Of a stretch of 64,000 nt of DNA, positions 1 through 9,099 are shown in pieces. Position 1 is the first letter of the stretch, and every line of letters begins with the position of its first letter. This stretch comes from Fen-1298 sp963833465 (GTDB taxonomy: Bacteria; Bacteroidota; Ignavibacteria; UBA10030): assembly GCA_963833465.1 (NCBI GenBank), contig CAWHXW010000002.1, positions 186,001-250,000 of the forward strand, read 5' to 3'. The translations under genes and the position numbers were made by a program. A model generated the notes under the pieces. That model ran no database searches. It was given only the letters and a program-made list of their open reading frames with translations, and was not told the DNA's origin.

Positions 1-1374
1 CTCCAACTGCCGACGCTTTCTCTTGAGCAGCGAATCAAATTGGAGCTTGAGTTAAACCCAGTGCTTGAGTTGAATGATGAACAAGAATTATCTCTTGAAC
101 AAGAAGATCAACCTGACGAACCCGATGAAAAAGTTGAAGAGGCAGCTGAAGAGAGCCAGACCAAAGATGATTACACAATTGAAGATTATATGAACGATGA
201 TCTCTCGGGCTTTAAAAGTCCGGAGGCATATAAATCAAATGATGAGGATGATTCTTATGAATCTCCCCAGCAATCAACTATTCCGCTCTCCGAACGGCTT
301 CTTGTTCAGCTTAAAATGTTCTTGAGCGATGACGAAGATATTTTACTCGGAGAAGAAATTCTTGGCAATGTTGACGAAGACGGTTATCTTCGCCGCGATT
401 TGGCTCTTATCGTTCAAGACCTTAACCTAAGTTTTGGGATGAACATTGCAGTAGAAAAGGCAGAAAATGTCCTTCAAAAAATACTTTTATTGGACCCGTC
501 CGGCATTGCGGCGAGAAACCTGCAGGAATGTCTTATTGCGCAGATCCATGCCGGAAAGCACACATCATCACTTAAAGAACTTGCAATTAGAATATTGAAA
601 GATTTCTTTGAAGATTTTAAACTTAAACGTTTCGATAAACTTGAACATAATCTGAACGTTAGTCGAGAGACGCTGAAGAAAGTTATAGAACTGATTCAGC
701 ATCTTAATCCAAAACCGGGCGAAGGCGAATTCTCTGCTCAAGAAAATTACATCACGCCTGATTTCATCGTTGAAAAAGATAACGGCGATTTTATTATCAC
801 ACTTAATGACCGCAACATTCCGGCATTACGAATCAACAGTGCTTACAAACAATTAGTAACACCAAAAGGAAAAAAAGTTTCTGCAGAAACAAAAGATTTC
901 GTTAAGAAAAAATTTGAAGCTGCAAAATGGTTTATTGCGTCTATTCATCAGCGGCGCGAAACTTTAATGAAGGTGATGAATATTATCGTCGAAAAACAAC
1001 GAACTTGGTTTGAAGAAGGTGAATCGCTTAAACCGATGATCTATAAAGATATTTCAGAAGTTGTAGGCGTAGACATCTCTACAATTAGCCGTGTAGTCAA
1101 CAGTAAATATGTTCAAACTGAATTCGGCGTTTATTCCTTGCGCTACTTTTTTACTTCCGGACTTGAATCCGAGAACGGTGAAGATGTTTCCAATCAAGTC
1201 GTCAAACAAAGAGTTAAAGATATTATTGCAGCAGAGCCGCCTAATGATTCATTGAACGACGATAAAATTGCCGACATTCTGAAACAAGAAGGCATTCACA
1301 TTGCCCGGCGAACTGTTGCAAAATACCGCGAACAGCTTGGACTTCCAATCGCGCGTATGCGCAGAAAGATTTGA
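1..1374 (+). CDS. rpoN: RNA polymerase sigma-54 factor RpoN, 5' end cut by window edge
   Basis: Alternative sigma factor that directs core RNA polymerase to -24/-12 promoters and needs AAA+ activators to open them. The frame is open from base 1, and the codons before the TTG at 40 still read as sigma-54 region I (LQLPTLSLEQRIK), so the true start lies left of the window. An acidic stretch (region II) follows, then the core-binding and HTH regions, and near the C-terminus the RpoN box ARRTVAKYRE, the family's -24 recognition motif. hslV begins 6 bases after the stop, so rpoN-hslV-hslU are probably co-transcribed. Family assignment is secure; only the N-terminus is missing. Confidence 0.95.
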   Translation, partial: LQLPTLSLEQRIKLELELNPVLELNDEQELSLEQEDQPDEPDEKVEEAAEESQTKDDYTIEDYMNDDLSGFKSPEAYKSNDEDDSYESPQQSTIPLSERLLVQLKMFLSDDEDILLGEEILGNVDEDGYLRRDLALIVQDLNLSFGMNIAVEKAENVLQKILLLDPSGIAARNLQECLIAQIHAGKHTSSLKELAIRILKDFFEDFKLKRFDKLEHNLNVSRETLKKVIELIQHLNPKPGEGEFSAQENYITPDFIVEKDNGDFIITLNDRNIPALRINSAYKQLVTPKGKKVSAETKDFVKKKFEAAKWFIASIHQRRETLMKVMNIIVEKQRTWFEEGESLKPMIYKDISEVVGVDISTISRVVNSKYVQTEFGVYSLRYFFTSGLESENGEDVSNQVVKQRVKDIIAAEPPNDSLNDDKIADILKQEGIHIARRTVAKYREQLGLPIARMRRKI

Positions 1375-1380
1375 TTCTAT

Positions 1381-1932
1381 ATGAAAAAAATACCGGAAGA
1401 TAACAAAATACACTCAACCACAATTATTGGACTTCGCCATAACGGACATATTGCTATCGGCGGTGATGGCCAAGTGACACTTGGTAATACTATGATGAAG
1501 CAGAAAACTAATAAAATCCGCAGACTTTATAACGATTCTGTGCTTGTTGGATTCGCAGGTTCGGCAGCGGATGCATTTAGTCTCTTGGAACGATTTGAAG
1601 AAAAACTTGAGCAGTACCAAGGTCAGCTTGCGAGAGCAGCTGTGGAACTTGCCAAATTATGGCGAACTGATAAATATCTCCGTCAGCTTGAAGCATTACT
1701 AGCCGTACTTGATAAAGAACACGCGCTTATTATTTCCGGTACCGGGGATGTGATAGAACCTGATGACGGAATTGTTGCTGTCGGCTCCGGTGGAAGTTAC
1801 GCGCTGTCTGCAGCAAGAATACTTGTCAAGCACACAAAATTAAGCGCGCGGGATATAGTACATGAATCTCTCAACGCCGCTTCAGATATATGCATTTATA
1901 CAAATAAAAATTTCACTATTGAAGAATTGTAG
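1381..1932 (+). CDS. hslV: ATP-dependent protease proteolytic subunit HslV
   Basis: Threonine protease that forms the double-hexamer core of the HslUV (ClpYQ) cytosolic protease. At 183 aa it has the usual length. The catalytic N-terminal threonine is Thr13 in the STTIIG context, so about 12 residues must be removed, as in other HslV proteins that carry a short propeptide. The conserved GGDGQVTLGNT, GFAGSAADAF and VGSGGSYAL segments and the C-terminal YTN...IEEL tail are all present. It sits between rpoN and its ATPase partner hslU, whose GTG start follows after 5 bases. Confidence 0.96.
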   Translation: MKKIPEDNKIHSTTIIGLRHNGHIAIGGDGQVTLGNTMMKQKTNKIRRLYNDSVLVGFAGSAADAFSLLERFEEKLEQYQGQLARAAVELAKLWRTDKYLRQLEALLAVLDKEHALIISGTGDVIEPDDGIVAVGSGGSYALSAARILVKHTKLSARDIVHESLNAASDICIYTNKNFTIEEL

Positions 1933-1937
1933 GCACA

Positions 1938-3335
1938 GTGGCAAAAAAACAGTTTGTACTTTCGCAAAAAGAACTGACTCCGCGGCAAATTGTCGACGAG
2001 TTAGATAAATATATCATCGGCCAGCAAGCAGCAAAGAAAGCAGTTGCAATTGCATTGCGTAATCGCTGGCGGCGACTTCAAGTGACCGGAACACTGCGTG
2101 AAGATATAATGCCGAATAACATCATACTCATTGGCCCTACAGGTGTCGGTAAGACAGAAATTGCGCGGCGCCTGGCAAAATTATCGGGCGCACCGTTTCT
2201 AAAAGTGGAAGCGTCTAAATTCACGGAAGTCGGTTATGTCGGCCGCGATGTCGAATCAATGGTGCGCGATCTTACGGAAATTGCCGTTAATATGGTTAAG
2301 GCAGAAAAAGCCGCAGAAGTAGAAAACAAGGCACGTGAGTTGACGGAAGAACGCTTGCTTGATATTCTTGTCCCTCCTAATCGCCGTCATAAAACAACAG
2401 AGACACAGGAACAGACTTCAAGCCCTGAAATCAATATAGAACAAGAGAATGAAAATACGCGGCAGAAATTTAGAGAGAAACTGCGATCCGGCAGTCTCGA
2501 CGATCGCATAGTAGAACTTGAAATATCATCATCACAAATGCCTATGATGCAAGTGATGGGTCCTTTCAGTATGGAAGAAATGGGCATTAATTTACAGGAG
2601 GTGTTTGGAAATATTCTGCCTAAAAAAGAAAAACGCCGGAAAGTGACAGTTGCTGAAGCCCGCCGTCTTCTGATTCTTGAGGAATCACAAAAGTTGATTG
2701 ACATGGAAAAAGTGACAAAGGAAGCGCTTGAACGTGTAGAAAATTCCGGCATTGTTTTTATAGATGAAATCGATAAAATCGCAAGTTCTCGAGGTCAGAA
2801 CTCGGGGCCGGATGTTTCGCGTGAAGGCGTCCAGCGCGATCTTCTCCCTATCGTAGAAGGTTCCAGTGTTCTTACTAAATACGGAATGGTGAAAACCGAC
2901 CACGTTCTCTTTATTGCTTCAGGTGCATTTCATGTTGCGAAACCTTCCGACTTAATTCCGGAATTACAGGGCAGATTTCCGATTCGTGTAGAATTAAAAA
3001 GTTTGGTTGAAGAAGATTTCGTTAAAATTCTAACATTACCGCAAAATGCATTGATTAAACAATATGCCGCTTTGTTGAAAACTGATGGGATCGAGATCAC
3101 ATTTGACAACGAAGCAGTGCGGGAAATTGCGAAGATTGCTTTTGAAGTGAATGACCAAGTCGAAAACATTGGAGCGCGACGGCTTCATACTATCATAACA
3201 ACATTGTTGGAAGAAATTCTTTTTGACGCTCCTGATGGAATTAAAGAAACATCAATTACGGTAACGCAGAAGGTAGTCCAGGATAAGTTAAATTCAATCG
3301 TAAAAAACCGTGATTTGAGCAGATATATACTTTAA
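1938..3335 (+). CDS. hslU: ATP-dependent protease ATPase subunit HslU
   Basis: AAA+ unfoldase that recognises substrates and feeds them into HslV. The Walker A motif GPTGVGKT is at residues 66-73 and Walker B is VFIDEID. An acidic I-domain insertion (about residues 130-235) and the C-terminal sensor-2 region (GARRLHTI) follow. The last residues RYIL match the conserved HslU C-terminal tail that docks into HslV. The start is GTG at 1938; it gives the expected N-terminus (LTPRQIVDELDKYIIGQ) and no upstream ATG fits between the genes. It is the last gene of the plus-strand group and is followed by a hairpin. Confidence 0.96.
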   Translation: MAKKQFVLSQKELTPRQIVDELDKYIIGQQAAKKAVAIALRNRWRRLQVTGTLREDIMPNNIILIGPTGVGKTEIARRLAKLSGAPFLKVEASKFTEVGYVGRDVESMVRDLTEIAVNMVKAEKAAEVENKARELTEERLLDILVPPNRRHKTTETQEQTSSPEINIEQENENTRQKFREKLRSGSLDDRIVELEISSSQMPMMQVMGPFSMEEMGINLQEVFGNILPKKEKRRKVTVAEARRLLILEESQKLIDMEKVTKEALERVENSGIVFIDEIDKIASSRGQNSGPDVSREGVQRDLLPIVEGSSVLTKYGMVKTDHVLFIASGAFHVAKPSDLIPELQGRFPIRVELKSLVEEDFVKILTLPQNALIKQYAALLKTDGIEITFDNEAVREIAKIAFEVNDQVENIGARRLHTIITTLLEEILFDAPDGIKETSITVTQKVVQDKLNSIVKNRDLSRYIL

Positions 3336-3354
3336 AAAATGCGCTGTACATATA

Positions 3355-3379
3355 AACGGGCAAGATTATCTTGCCCGTT
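3355..3379. terminator. Hairpin between convergent genes, probable bidirectional terminator
   Basis: A perfect 10-bp stem AACGGGCAAG/CTTGCCCGTT with a 5-base loop lies 20 bases after hslU and 30 bases before the end of the opposing gene. The plus side lacks a strong T-run. On the minus strand the hairpin is followed about 15 bases later by a T-run, so termination is likely but not certain in each direction. Confidence 0.65.
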
Positions 3380-3408
3380 GTTATCGCACTTCTTTGTTTG
3401 ATAAATAT

Positions 3409-4842
3409 TCAAACTCGAATTTTTAAACCAAAAGCAAACGAGACTGCATTGAAACTTTTCGGCGCAAATAACATTCCAAAATTATCCGTAGCAAAATCCA
3501 AACTTATAACGCGCAAATCAAGTCCGAATCCAAACGACCATCGTAACTGATCATCTCCACCAATAACCAATCCGGTTCTTAATGGAAGCAACGGAATAAC
3601 TCTATATTCTGTTCCAAAAGAAAAACGCGCCTTTGTGGTGTTTCCTAACGATTCATTCAAACCCTGGGCATATTCTGCAGCAAGGAGAATATGGCCGGGA
3701 AGAAATTTCAGAATTGGAATATGATCGGCGGTTGTAGAAATTCCAACTTGAAACAGTGTCGGTAAATTTGTTATGAAACTTTCACCTGGTGAATTCTGTC
3801 CTTTTAAAACTTTTTTTACCGAATCTTGAATTGTACTCGTGTAACCGGTAAATATAATTTGTCCATTACCTGTAGTTTGCATTACATTTTTATTCCAGAG
3901 AATTTTCCCGATGTCCGTTATGCTGACTCCAAATCGAGCGCCGTTGAAAAATTCTGCCGATATTCCTGCGTCAAACCCGGTACCTTTTCCGACCGGAGTT
4001 GAATTAAAGAGCATACCCGGCGTAAATGATTGTCTTGCACTATCATTATTAAAGAAATCGACACCGGCTCTCCGGGCAGCAAAATTAAAACTGCCTATTA
4101 GACTGTTTTGCTGTGCTGGATCGAGTGATGAATTATTTTGAAGCGACGAATTATTTTTTGTTGTTTCAAATATTCCCAATCCCTGAATTGCTTTAACTCC
4201 GGCACCGACATACAGATTTTTGATATAAGGCATTTTTATCGGAAGTTTTCTTCCATAGGAAAAGTTATATTCCCTGTACCACCATGCTTCAAATGATGTT
4301 CCGTTAAATGAATATGTCGTATTGGAAGGCAGTCCTTCAAGAAAAACTAAGTTGAAGAAATCTCTAGAAAAAGCCATTCTCACACCTGCATGATCTATTA
4401 CCCCAAAACCGATACCTCCTATAACCGGGGTTTGTAACGAGAAGCCGGCCAACATTTCTTCCAAATTAATTTTCGTCACAGGATCATCACTCATCGGACT
4501 CATAATATCTTCTTTATCCTGCTCCGTCAATAAATAAGAGACTCGTTTTGTTTTACCATTTTCGATGGAATCTTTTCCTGTAAAATATTTTTGATAAATA
4601 TCATACGACATAAGTTGTGTGCTTACACGAAAACTGGTTTGGGGAAGATCGAGATTGAAATATCCAATATCATTGATGGCAATATTTGCAGGGTTAATCC
4701 CTAAAGCATCAATTCCTCGTGTTGTAGAAACTGCTGCTCTTCCCATTCCGATCGAACGCATACCGAGTCTATCATCCGAAAATGCAGAATGAACTGATAA
4801 AACAATACTTGCAATGACGAAAAATATTCGAGTCGTTTTCAT
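3409..4842 (-). CDS. PorV/PorQ-like outer-membrane beta-barrel protein
   Basis: A predicted outer-membrane protein of 477 aa. A signal peptide (about residues 1-22, ending SVHSAFS) is followed by RLGMRSIGMGRAAVSTTRGID, the GxxGAxxA-like start with an early NPA motif (GINPANI) that is typical of PorV, PorQ and UPF0164 barrels in Bacteroidota. The remainder shows alternating strand-like segments and ends in SFAFGLKIRV, a plausible barrel-closing strand. PorV-type proteins act in type IX secretion, but most paralogues have no known role. It lies 10 bases downstream of a large lipoprotein-like gene on the same strand, so the two probably form a pair. Exact function unknown. Confidence 0.6.
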   Translation of the reverse strand: MKTTRIFFVIASIVLSVHSAFSDDRLGMRSIGMGRAAVSTTRGIDALGINPANIAINDIGYFNLDLPQTSFRVSTQLMSYDIYQKYFTGKDSIENGKTKRVSYLLTEQDKEDIMSPMSDDPVTKINLEEMLAGFSLQTPVIGGIGFGVIDHAGVRMAFSRDFFNLVFLEGLPSNTTYSFNGTSFEAWWYREYNFSYGRKLPIKMPYIKNLYVGAGVKAIQGLGIFETTKNNSSLQNNSSLDPAQQNSLIGSFNFAARRAGVDFFNNDSARQSFTPGMLFNSTPVGKGTGFDAGISAEFFNGARFGVSITDIGKILWNKNVMQTTGNGQIIFTGYTSTIQDSVKKVLKGQNSPGESFITNLPTLFQVGISTTADHIPILKFLPGHILLAAEYAQGLNESLGNTTKARFSFGTEYRVIPLLPLRTGLVIGGDDQLRWSFGFGLDLRVISLDFATDNFGMLFAPKSFNAVSFAFGLKIRV

Positions 4843-4852
4843 GTTCTTTCTC

Positions 4853-6994
4853 CTATGGCTTATTAATTATATAATTGATATTGCCAGAGGCAAAAACTCG
4901 AATAGAATCCGTTGATCTTACTTTAGCGTAGCTTCCATTATTACTTGTATTAATAACAAAGCGCACTAACATCGAATCCGCTTGATTAAAATTTTGCATA
5001 TCAGTGCTGTTAAGCGCAACAGTAAAAGTTGTGCGATAAGGAGCTGTTACGATTTGATTTACAGTATTATACTGCGCGGGAAGAATCGTATATGAACTAT
5101 CCCTCGAAACTTGAGGAAGATAGAGAAGAGTATCAACGTGAACTCCGTTTCCTGTCGTATCATAACGGATAAGGCGTGATTGGAAGGCAAGTTGTATTGG
5201 AATAGCATTAATAACAGTGAATGTTATTGAGCCATTTACAACCGCCTTTGTGAAATCTTTTGGAATTACATCCTTTCCAAAAGAAGTCATTTGAGTAATT
5301 ATGCCATTTTGTACGCCTGCTCCAAAAGGAAGTTTTACATCAAGCGCCGGATAAATTTTGGTTGTATCATAGATAGTATAATAATTACTATTAGTAAATT
5401 CGTCTTGAGGGTCTAATGTTACAGAACCAACAACATAAAACGAATCAGGAACATTCGGGAACGAGTTACTTAAGAAATTATTAAATCCAGGTGCCTTTGA
5501 AATTGGAATGATAAAATTGCCCGGGTAAATCCGTTTGAATGTTATATTGTCTGTTGCGATTGAAAATGTAGAAAGAACATTTCCATTTAATTTTGAGAAA
5601 ACTGTAAGATTGTAATCCATCGGGAAACCGCCTGTCATTAAAAATCGGGCAATCAAACTATCATAATCAAAAGTTATCTTTGCTTTAATATTTGAGATAT
5701 CACTAAAACCTGATTTTATTCCTAAGTTAATTGGAATTATTTGCGGCTTGATTTTTCCAGTCACCGATTCAACAACGAGCGGAGAAATCGGAATAATTGA
5801 AGCACGCACAAAATCATTCTTTGTTATCGGCTGCTTTACTCCTTTGGAATCAATCGTTTTAATACCAACACTGAAAGTCAAGTTTGTGCCTAATTGCGAA
5901 GGCAGAGGATTCGTTTGAATATTAAAATGATTTCCATTTATGGTCCAAGTTGCTGTTGTGTATCCCTGCAATATTGTATCGATCGTGAAACTACTATTAT
6001 TGAGAAGAAGTTCATTAACGACAAAGTGGACACCAACTTCTATCCCTACATTATTTTTAAGCTGAAGTTGAAATGAACCCGCACTGAAAGCAGCGCTTTT
6101 TACAACAACGGTATCATCCACAATAACTGATGAATCGTTCCTGGATATCATTTGTTGACTTGGAATAACAGCGGCTGCACTATCGGCAGTCAGAGCCGTG
6201 GATGAAAACTGCGTGCTTAACCCATTACTGCTTTTCAAAGAGAACGATGAAGATCGTTGTTCTGTTGTAAATGAGACTGAATCGAATTTCATCTGCGCAC
6301 GAAGTATTTTTCCGTTAAGAGGTTCTGTAAGAGGCTCTGTCGCGAAAGAATCCACAGATCCAAAATTAAAAACTGCAATCCATGAAGTATCTACAAATGG
6401 ATGGAATTGATTATTTCGGAGAACTAATGGATGATTAAAATCTATTTTTAAAGGAAGATTATTAGTGAATTGAAGAGTGAGTGAACCGGAATTAATAGCT
6501 ACATAATCAAACTGAGAAGAATAATTAAGCGTATCACCTGGTATTGAAATATAATTTGCTGGAAATGGAGGTGGAACTCCTGGAAGTGTCGAATTTGCAC
6601 CCGGATAATCTATTGGACTCAATCCCATCTGAGCTAATGTAGCACCTGAATTTGTAGTCGGAATACTTGCAATACTAAATACTCCAACTCCAACCTGTTG
6701 TCCGGATGACTGCATTTTCAAAGCAATTGAATTAATTCCTTTAGGAGCCGAATATTGCGTTGCTCTGTAAGTAATATCTCCAGTAATTGAATCCGTAGTT
6801 ACACCTGGCGTTTTACCCTGAACATCTCTAATATATTTTGTAATATCAATGAGTGGAATTTGCTGCATTGTTATTTGCGATGCAGGTGCAACAGGGTCAA
6901 GCGGCGATTCAATACAATGGAATGAAATGCCTACAATCAGACAGCAAAATAATCCAAAAAACAATTTTGTTTTAAAATCTTTTCCCATTTTCAT
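4853..6994 (-). CDS. Large exported protein, probable lipoprotein, function unknown
   Basis: A 713-aa protein that I do not recognise. The N-terminus has a basic start and a hydrophobic segment ending GISFHC at about residue 27, which resembles a lipobox, although His before Cys is atypical. The body is rich in Ser, Thr, Asn and Val with short strand-like repeats such as ITFDYDSLIARF and GSLTLQFTNNLPLKIDF, suggesting stacked beta-sandwich domains. No enzyme motif is visible. It is the first gene of a two-gene unit with the PorV-like barrel (10-base gap), so a cell-envelope role beside that barrel is an inference. Confidence 0.6.
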   Translation of the reverse strand: MKMGKDFKTKLFFGLFCCLIVGISFHCIESPLDPVAPASQITMQQIPLIDITKYIRDVQGKTPGVTTDSITGDITYRATQYSAPKGINSIALKMQSSGQQVGVGVFSIASIPTTNSGATLAQMGLSPIDYPGANSTLPGVPPPFPANYISIPGDTLNYSSQFDYVAINSGSLTLQFTNNLPLKIDFNHPLVLRNNQFHPFVDTSWIAVFNFGSVDSFATEPLTEPLNGKILRAQMKFDSVSFTTEQRSSSFSLKSSNGLSTQFSSTALTADSAAAVIPSQQMISRNDSSVIVDDTVVVKSAAFSAGSFQLQLKNNVGIEVGVHFVVNELLLNNSSFTIDTILQGYTTATWTINGNHFNIQTNPLPSQLGTNLTFSVGIKTIDSKGVKQPITKNDFVRASIIPISPLVVESVTGKIKPQIIPINLGIKSGFSDISNIKAKITFDYDSLIARFLMTGGFPMDYNLTVFSKLNGNVLSTFSIATDNITFKRIYPGNFIIPISKAPGFNNFLSNSFPNVPDSFYVVGSVTLDPQDEFTNSNYYTIYDTTKIYPALDVKLPFGAGVQNGIITQMTSFGKDVIPKDFTKAVVNGSITFTVINAIPIQLAFQSRLIRYDTTGNGVHVDTLLYLPQVSRDSSYTILPAQYNTVNQIVTAPYRTTFTVALNSTDMQNFNQADSMLVRFVINTSNNGSYAKVRSTDSIRVFASGNINYIINKP

Positions 6995-7179
6995 TCCAAC
7001 CTCGTTAAAAAATGACTAATGCATTTGTATAGAATATACCGACTGCCGCAGGGATAGTCAAGAAATTAAGCACAAGATTTTCACATTTTTATCATATTTG
7101 TGCGATTGCTCACAATAAAACAAAAGCTGTGGCAAAGAGAAATCCTTGCACCAGCTTAATATAAGTATTATAATAAAAT

Positions 7180-7518
7180 TTAGTGAAATTTCTCTTCCTT
7201 GGTAGGCGGCTGGAAACCGAAAGTCGGTCCTCCGGAAGGCTCACCTATAAGTTTTATTTCACCGAATTTTTTCTCGAACTTATCAACATTGTCATGAATT
7301 GCATTTAACAGCATTTTTGTATGCTGAGGAGTCATGACGATGCGGGCATGAACCTTTGCCTTCGGAATTCCTGGAAGCACTCGCGTAAAATCAATAACAA
7401 ATTCTGCCGGCGAGTGTGTTATAATTGCAAGATTGGAGTAAATGCCTTCTGCTTCTTTCTCTCCAAGCTCGATATTAATTTGCTGCTGAACTGGTTGATC
7501 AGTCATACCGAAATCCAT
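7180..7518 (-). CDS. DUF3467 domain protein
   Basis: A small cytosolic protein of 112 aa that matches the DUF3467 pattern: QQINIELGEKEAEGIYSNL, then a segment with HSPAEFVIDF, then ARIVMTPQHTKMLLNAIHDNV and a short flexible tail. The family is widespread in bacteria and some archaea, and its function is unknown to me. Start alternatives are Met1 and Met5. It lies just downstream of the TPR lipoprotein gene on the same strand (21-base gap), so they may be co-transcribed. Confidence 0.82.
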   Translation of the reverse strand: MDFGMTDQPVQQQINIELGEKEAEGIYSNLAIITHSPAEFVIDFTRVLPGIPKAKVHARIVMTPQHTKMLLNAIHDNVDKFEKKFGEIKLIGEPSGGPTFGFQPPTKEEKFH

Positions 7519-7539
7519 TTCTAACTATGATAAAATAGT

Positions 7540-8925
7540 TCACTTGCCGGCTTTACGTATTTTATCTGCCTCATCAAGTGCTTTCGTTGCATTATCTGTC
7601 TGGCCAAGAAGCGCATAGATGGTTCCAAGCGTTTCCCATATCTTTGGATCTTCCTTTTTAATCCTTGCCACTTTTTCCATCCATGGTAATGCTTCCTGGA
7701 ATTTTGTTTTGTACTCTACGCTTTCATCTCCTTTTTCTTGCGCAGCTTTCTTCATTTTTACACCCCAATTGTAATAAGTCGCTCCGAGATCATAAAATGC
7801 ATCGCCAAAATCAGGATCTATCTTAATTGCTTCGTTAAATTCTGCAATCGCTCCATCGTAATCGTTGACAGATCTGTAGAGAAGGCCAAGTATGTAATGG
7901 TTCATCTTGTTACCCGGATCATTTTCAACTGCAAGCTTAAAAGTCTTAGTCGCTTCTTCAGAACGATCCGCTTCGTAATATGCCTGCAGAAGTAAATTCA
8001 AATTATCATTGTCTTTCGGATCTGCTTTTTTTATTGTCTCAAATACATCAATAGCTTTGTTAAACTCGACAATTGCCTCAAAATATTTTGTAGAATCTAT
8101 TTTCAAATCATACGGTTTTTCAATCTTTTTATTGGTAACGCGTTCACCGTCAAAAGTTAAAGTCATCGTATATTTGTTATAGATCCAGTCTTCTTTCTTC
8201 GGATTCTTTTTATCCGTCTTTTTGCTGTCCGGAACTCCAAATGCTTCCGTTACATCAGTTCTATAAGTCCCTTTATCAATTTCTTTTAGATTTTTTTGAA
8301 TCTTAAGCATATCTGTGTTTGCCGTTCTAAACTGTTCTTTTTTATCTAATCCCTGCTGGACATATAATCTTCCTACCGATTTATAAATTTCTTTATCATG
8401 ATCCATTTCCCATACTTTGGTTAAATTCAATATCGTGTTAGCGATATCTCCTTTCCCTTTGTATGCTCCTGCAAGGTACAGATATGTCATAGATGTATCC
8501 GGTATTATTCTTGCAGCAGTTTTATAATCCTCTATCGCTTTGTCGTAGTATTGGAGCGAATCGCTGGTTGCACGATTTTTTTTGCCGACACCGCTATTAA
8601 TAAATTGAACCCAAAAATGCCCGCGTATGCTGCGAATATCGTTTGAAAATTCAGTGGAAATCTTTTCTGCTTCCTTAAAATCATAAATCATGCCGTCAAA
8701 GTCATTCAACTCCATTCCGCGGATACGTCCAAGACGGAACCATGCTTCAGCATTTTTCGGATTTTTTTGGACTTCTTTTTCGTACAGCTTTACCGCTTCA
8801 GGAAAATTTTTCTGTTGTTCCTGCACTTTCGCACCCGTGAATTCCGGGGAACCGCATTGAAACCCCTGAGTTAAGAATCCTGCAATAAATAACGCAAAAA
8901 ACAAATAGAACAAATTATTTTTCAT
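7540..8925 (-). CDS. TPR lipoprotein with BamE-like insertion
   Basis: An exported 461-aa protein. The hydrophobic N-terminus ends in GFQC at residue 24, a loose lipobox. TPR-type repeats occupy about residues 30-210 (for example NAEAWFRLGRIRG and TYLYLAGAYKGKGDI) and again 280-461 (NHYILGLLYRSVNDYDGAI, DAFYDLGATYYNWG). Between them, residues about 218-270 (KGTYRTDVTEAFGVPD, then YTMTLTFDGERVTNKKI) resemble the SmpA/BamE fold, which in BamE is a separate small lipoprotein of the barrel-assembly machine. The product is probably a periplasmic-face scaffold. A link to outer-membrane assembly is inference only. Confidence 0.75.
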   Translation of the reverse strand: MKNNLFYLFFALFIAGFLTQGFQCGSPEFTGAKVQEQQKNFPEAVKLYEKEVQKNPKNAEAWFRLGRIRGMELNDFDGMIYDFKEAEKISTEFSNDIRSIRGHFWVQFINSGVGKKNRATSDSLQYYDKAIEDYKTAARIIPDTSMTYLYLAGAYKGKGDIANTILNLTKVWEMDHDKEIYKSVGRLYVQQGLDKKEQFRTANTDMLKIQKNLKEIDKGTYRTDVTEAFGVPDSKKTDKKNPKKEDWIYNKYTMTLTFDGERVTNKKIEKPYDLKIDSTKYFEAIVEFNKAIDVFETIKKADPKDNDNLNLLLQAYYEADRSEEATKTFKLAVENDPGNKMNHYILGLLYRSVNDYDGAIAEFNEAIKIDPDFGDAFYDLGATYYNWGVKMKKAAQEKGDESVEYKTKFQEALPWMEKVARIKKEDPKIWETLGTIYALLGQTDNATKALDEADKIRKAGK

Positions 8926-9037
8926 TGAAATTATCCTTCATATTGGTTGTTTATCTTTAATTTTGACAAAAAATATACCAAAAGGTGAAGGCAGAAGCAA
9001 GATTAAATTCTTTCTCATAGCAGTATCATTTTTATCC

Positions 9038-9069
9038 AAAAAAAAGCCCAACAAAAATTTGCCGGGCTA
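9038..9069 (-). terminator. Rho-independent terminator after the sigma/anti-sigma operon
   Basis: Read on the minus strand, AGCCCGGCAA and TTGTTGGGCT form a 10-bp stem with two G-T pairs and a short T loop, followed at once by a run of nine T. It sits 30 bases after the anti-sigma stop codon, so it should end that transcript and separate it from the TPR gene. Confidence 0.8.
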
Positions 9070-9099
9070 TAAAGTTGGAGAAATAGCACAATTCAATTG

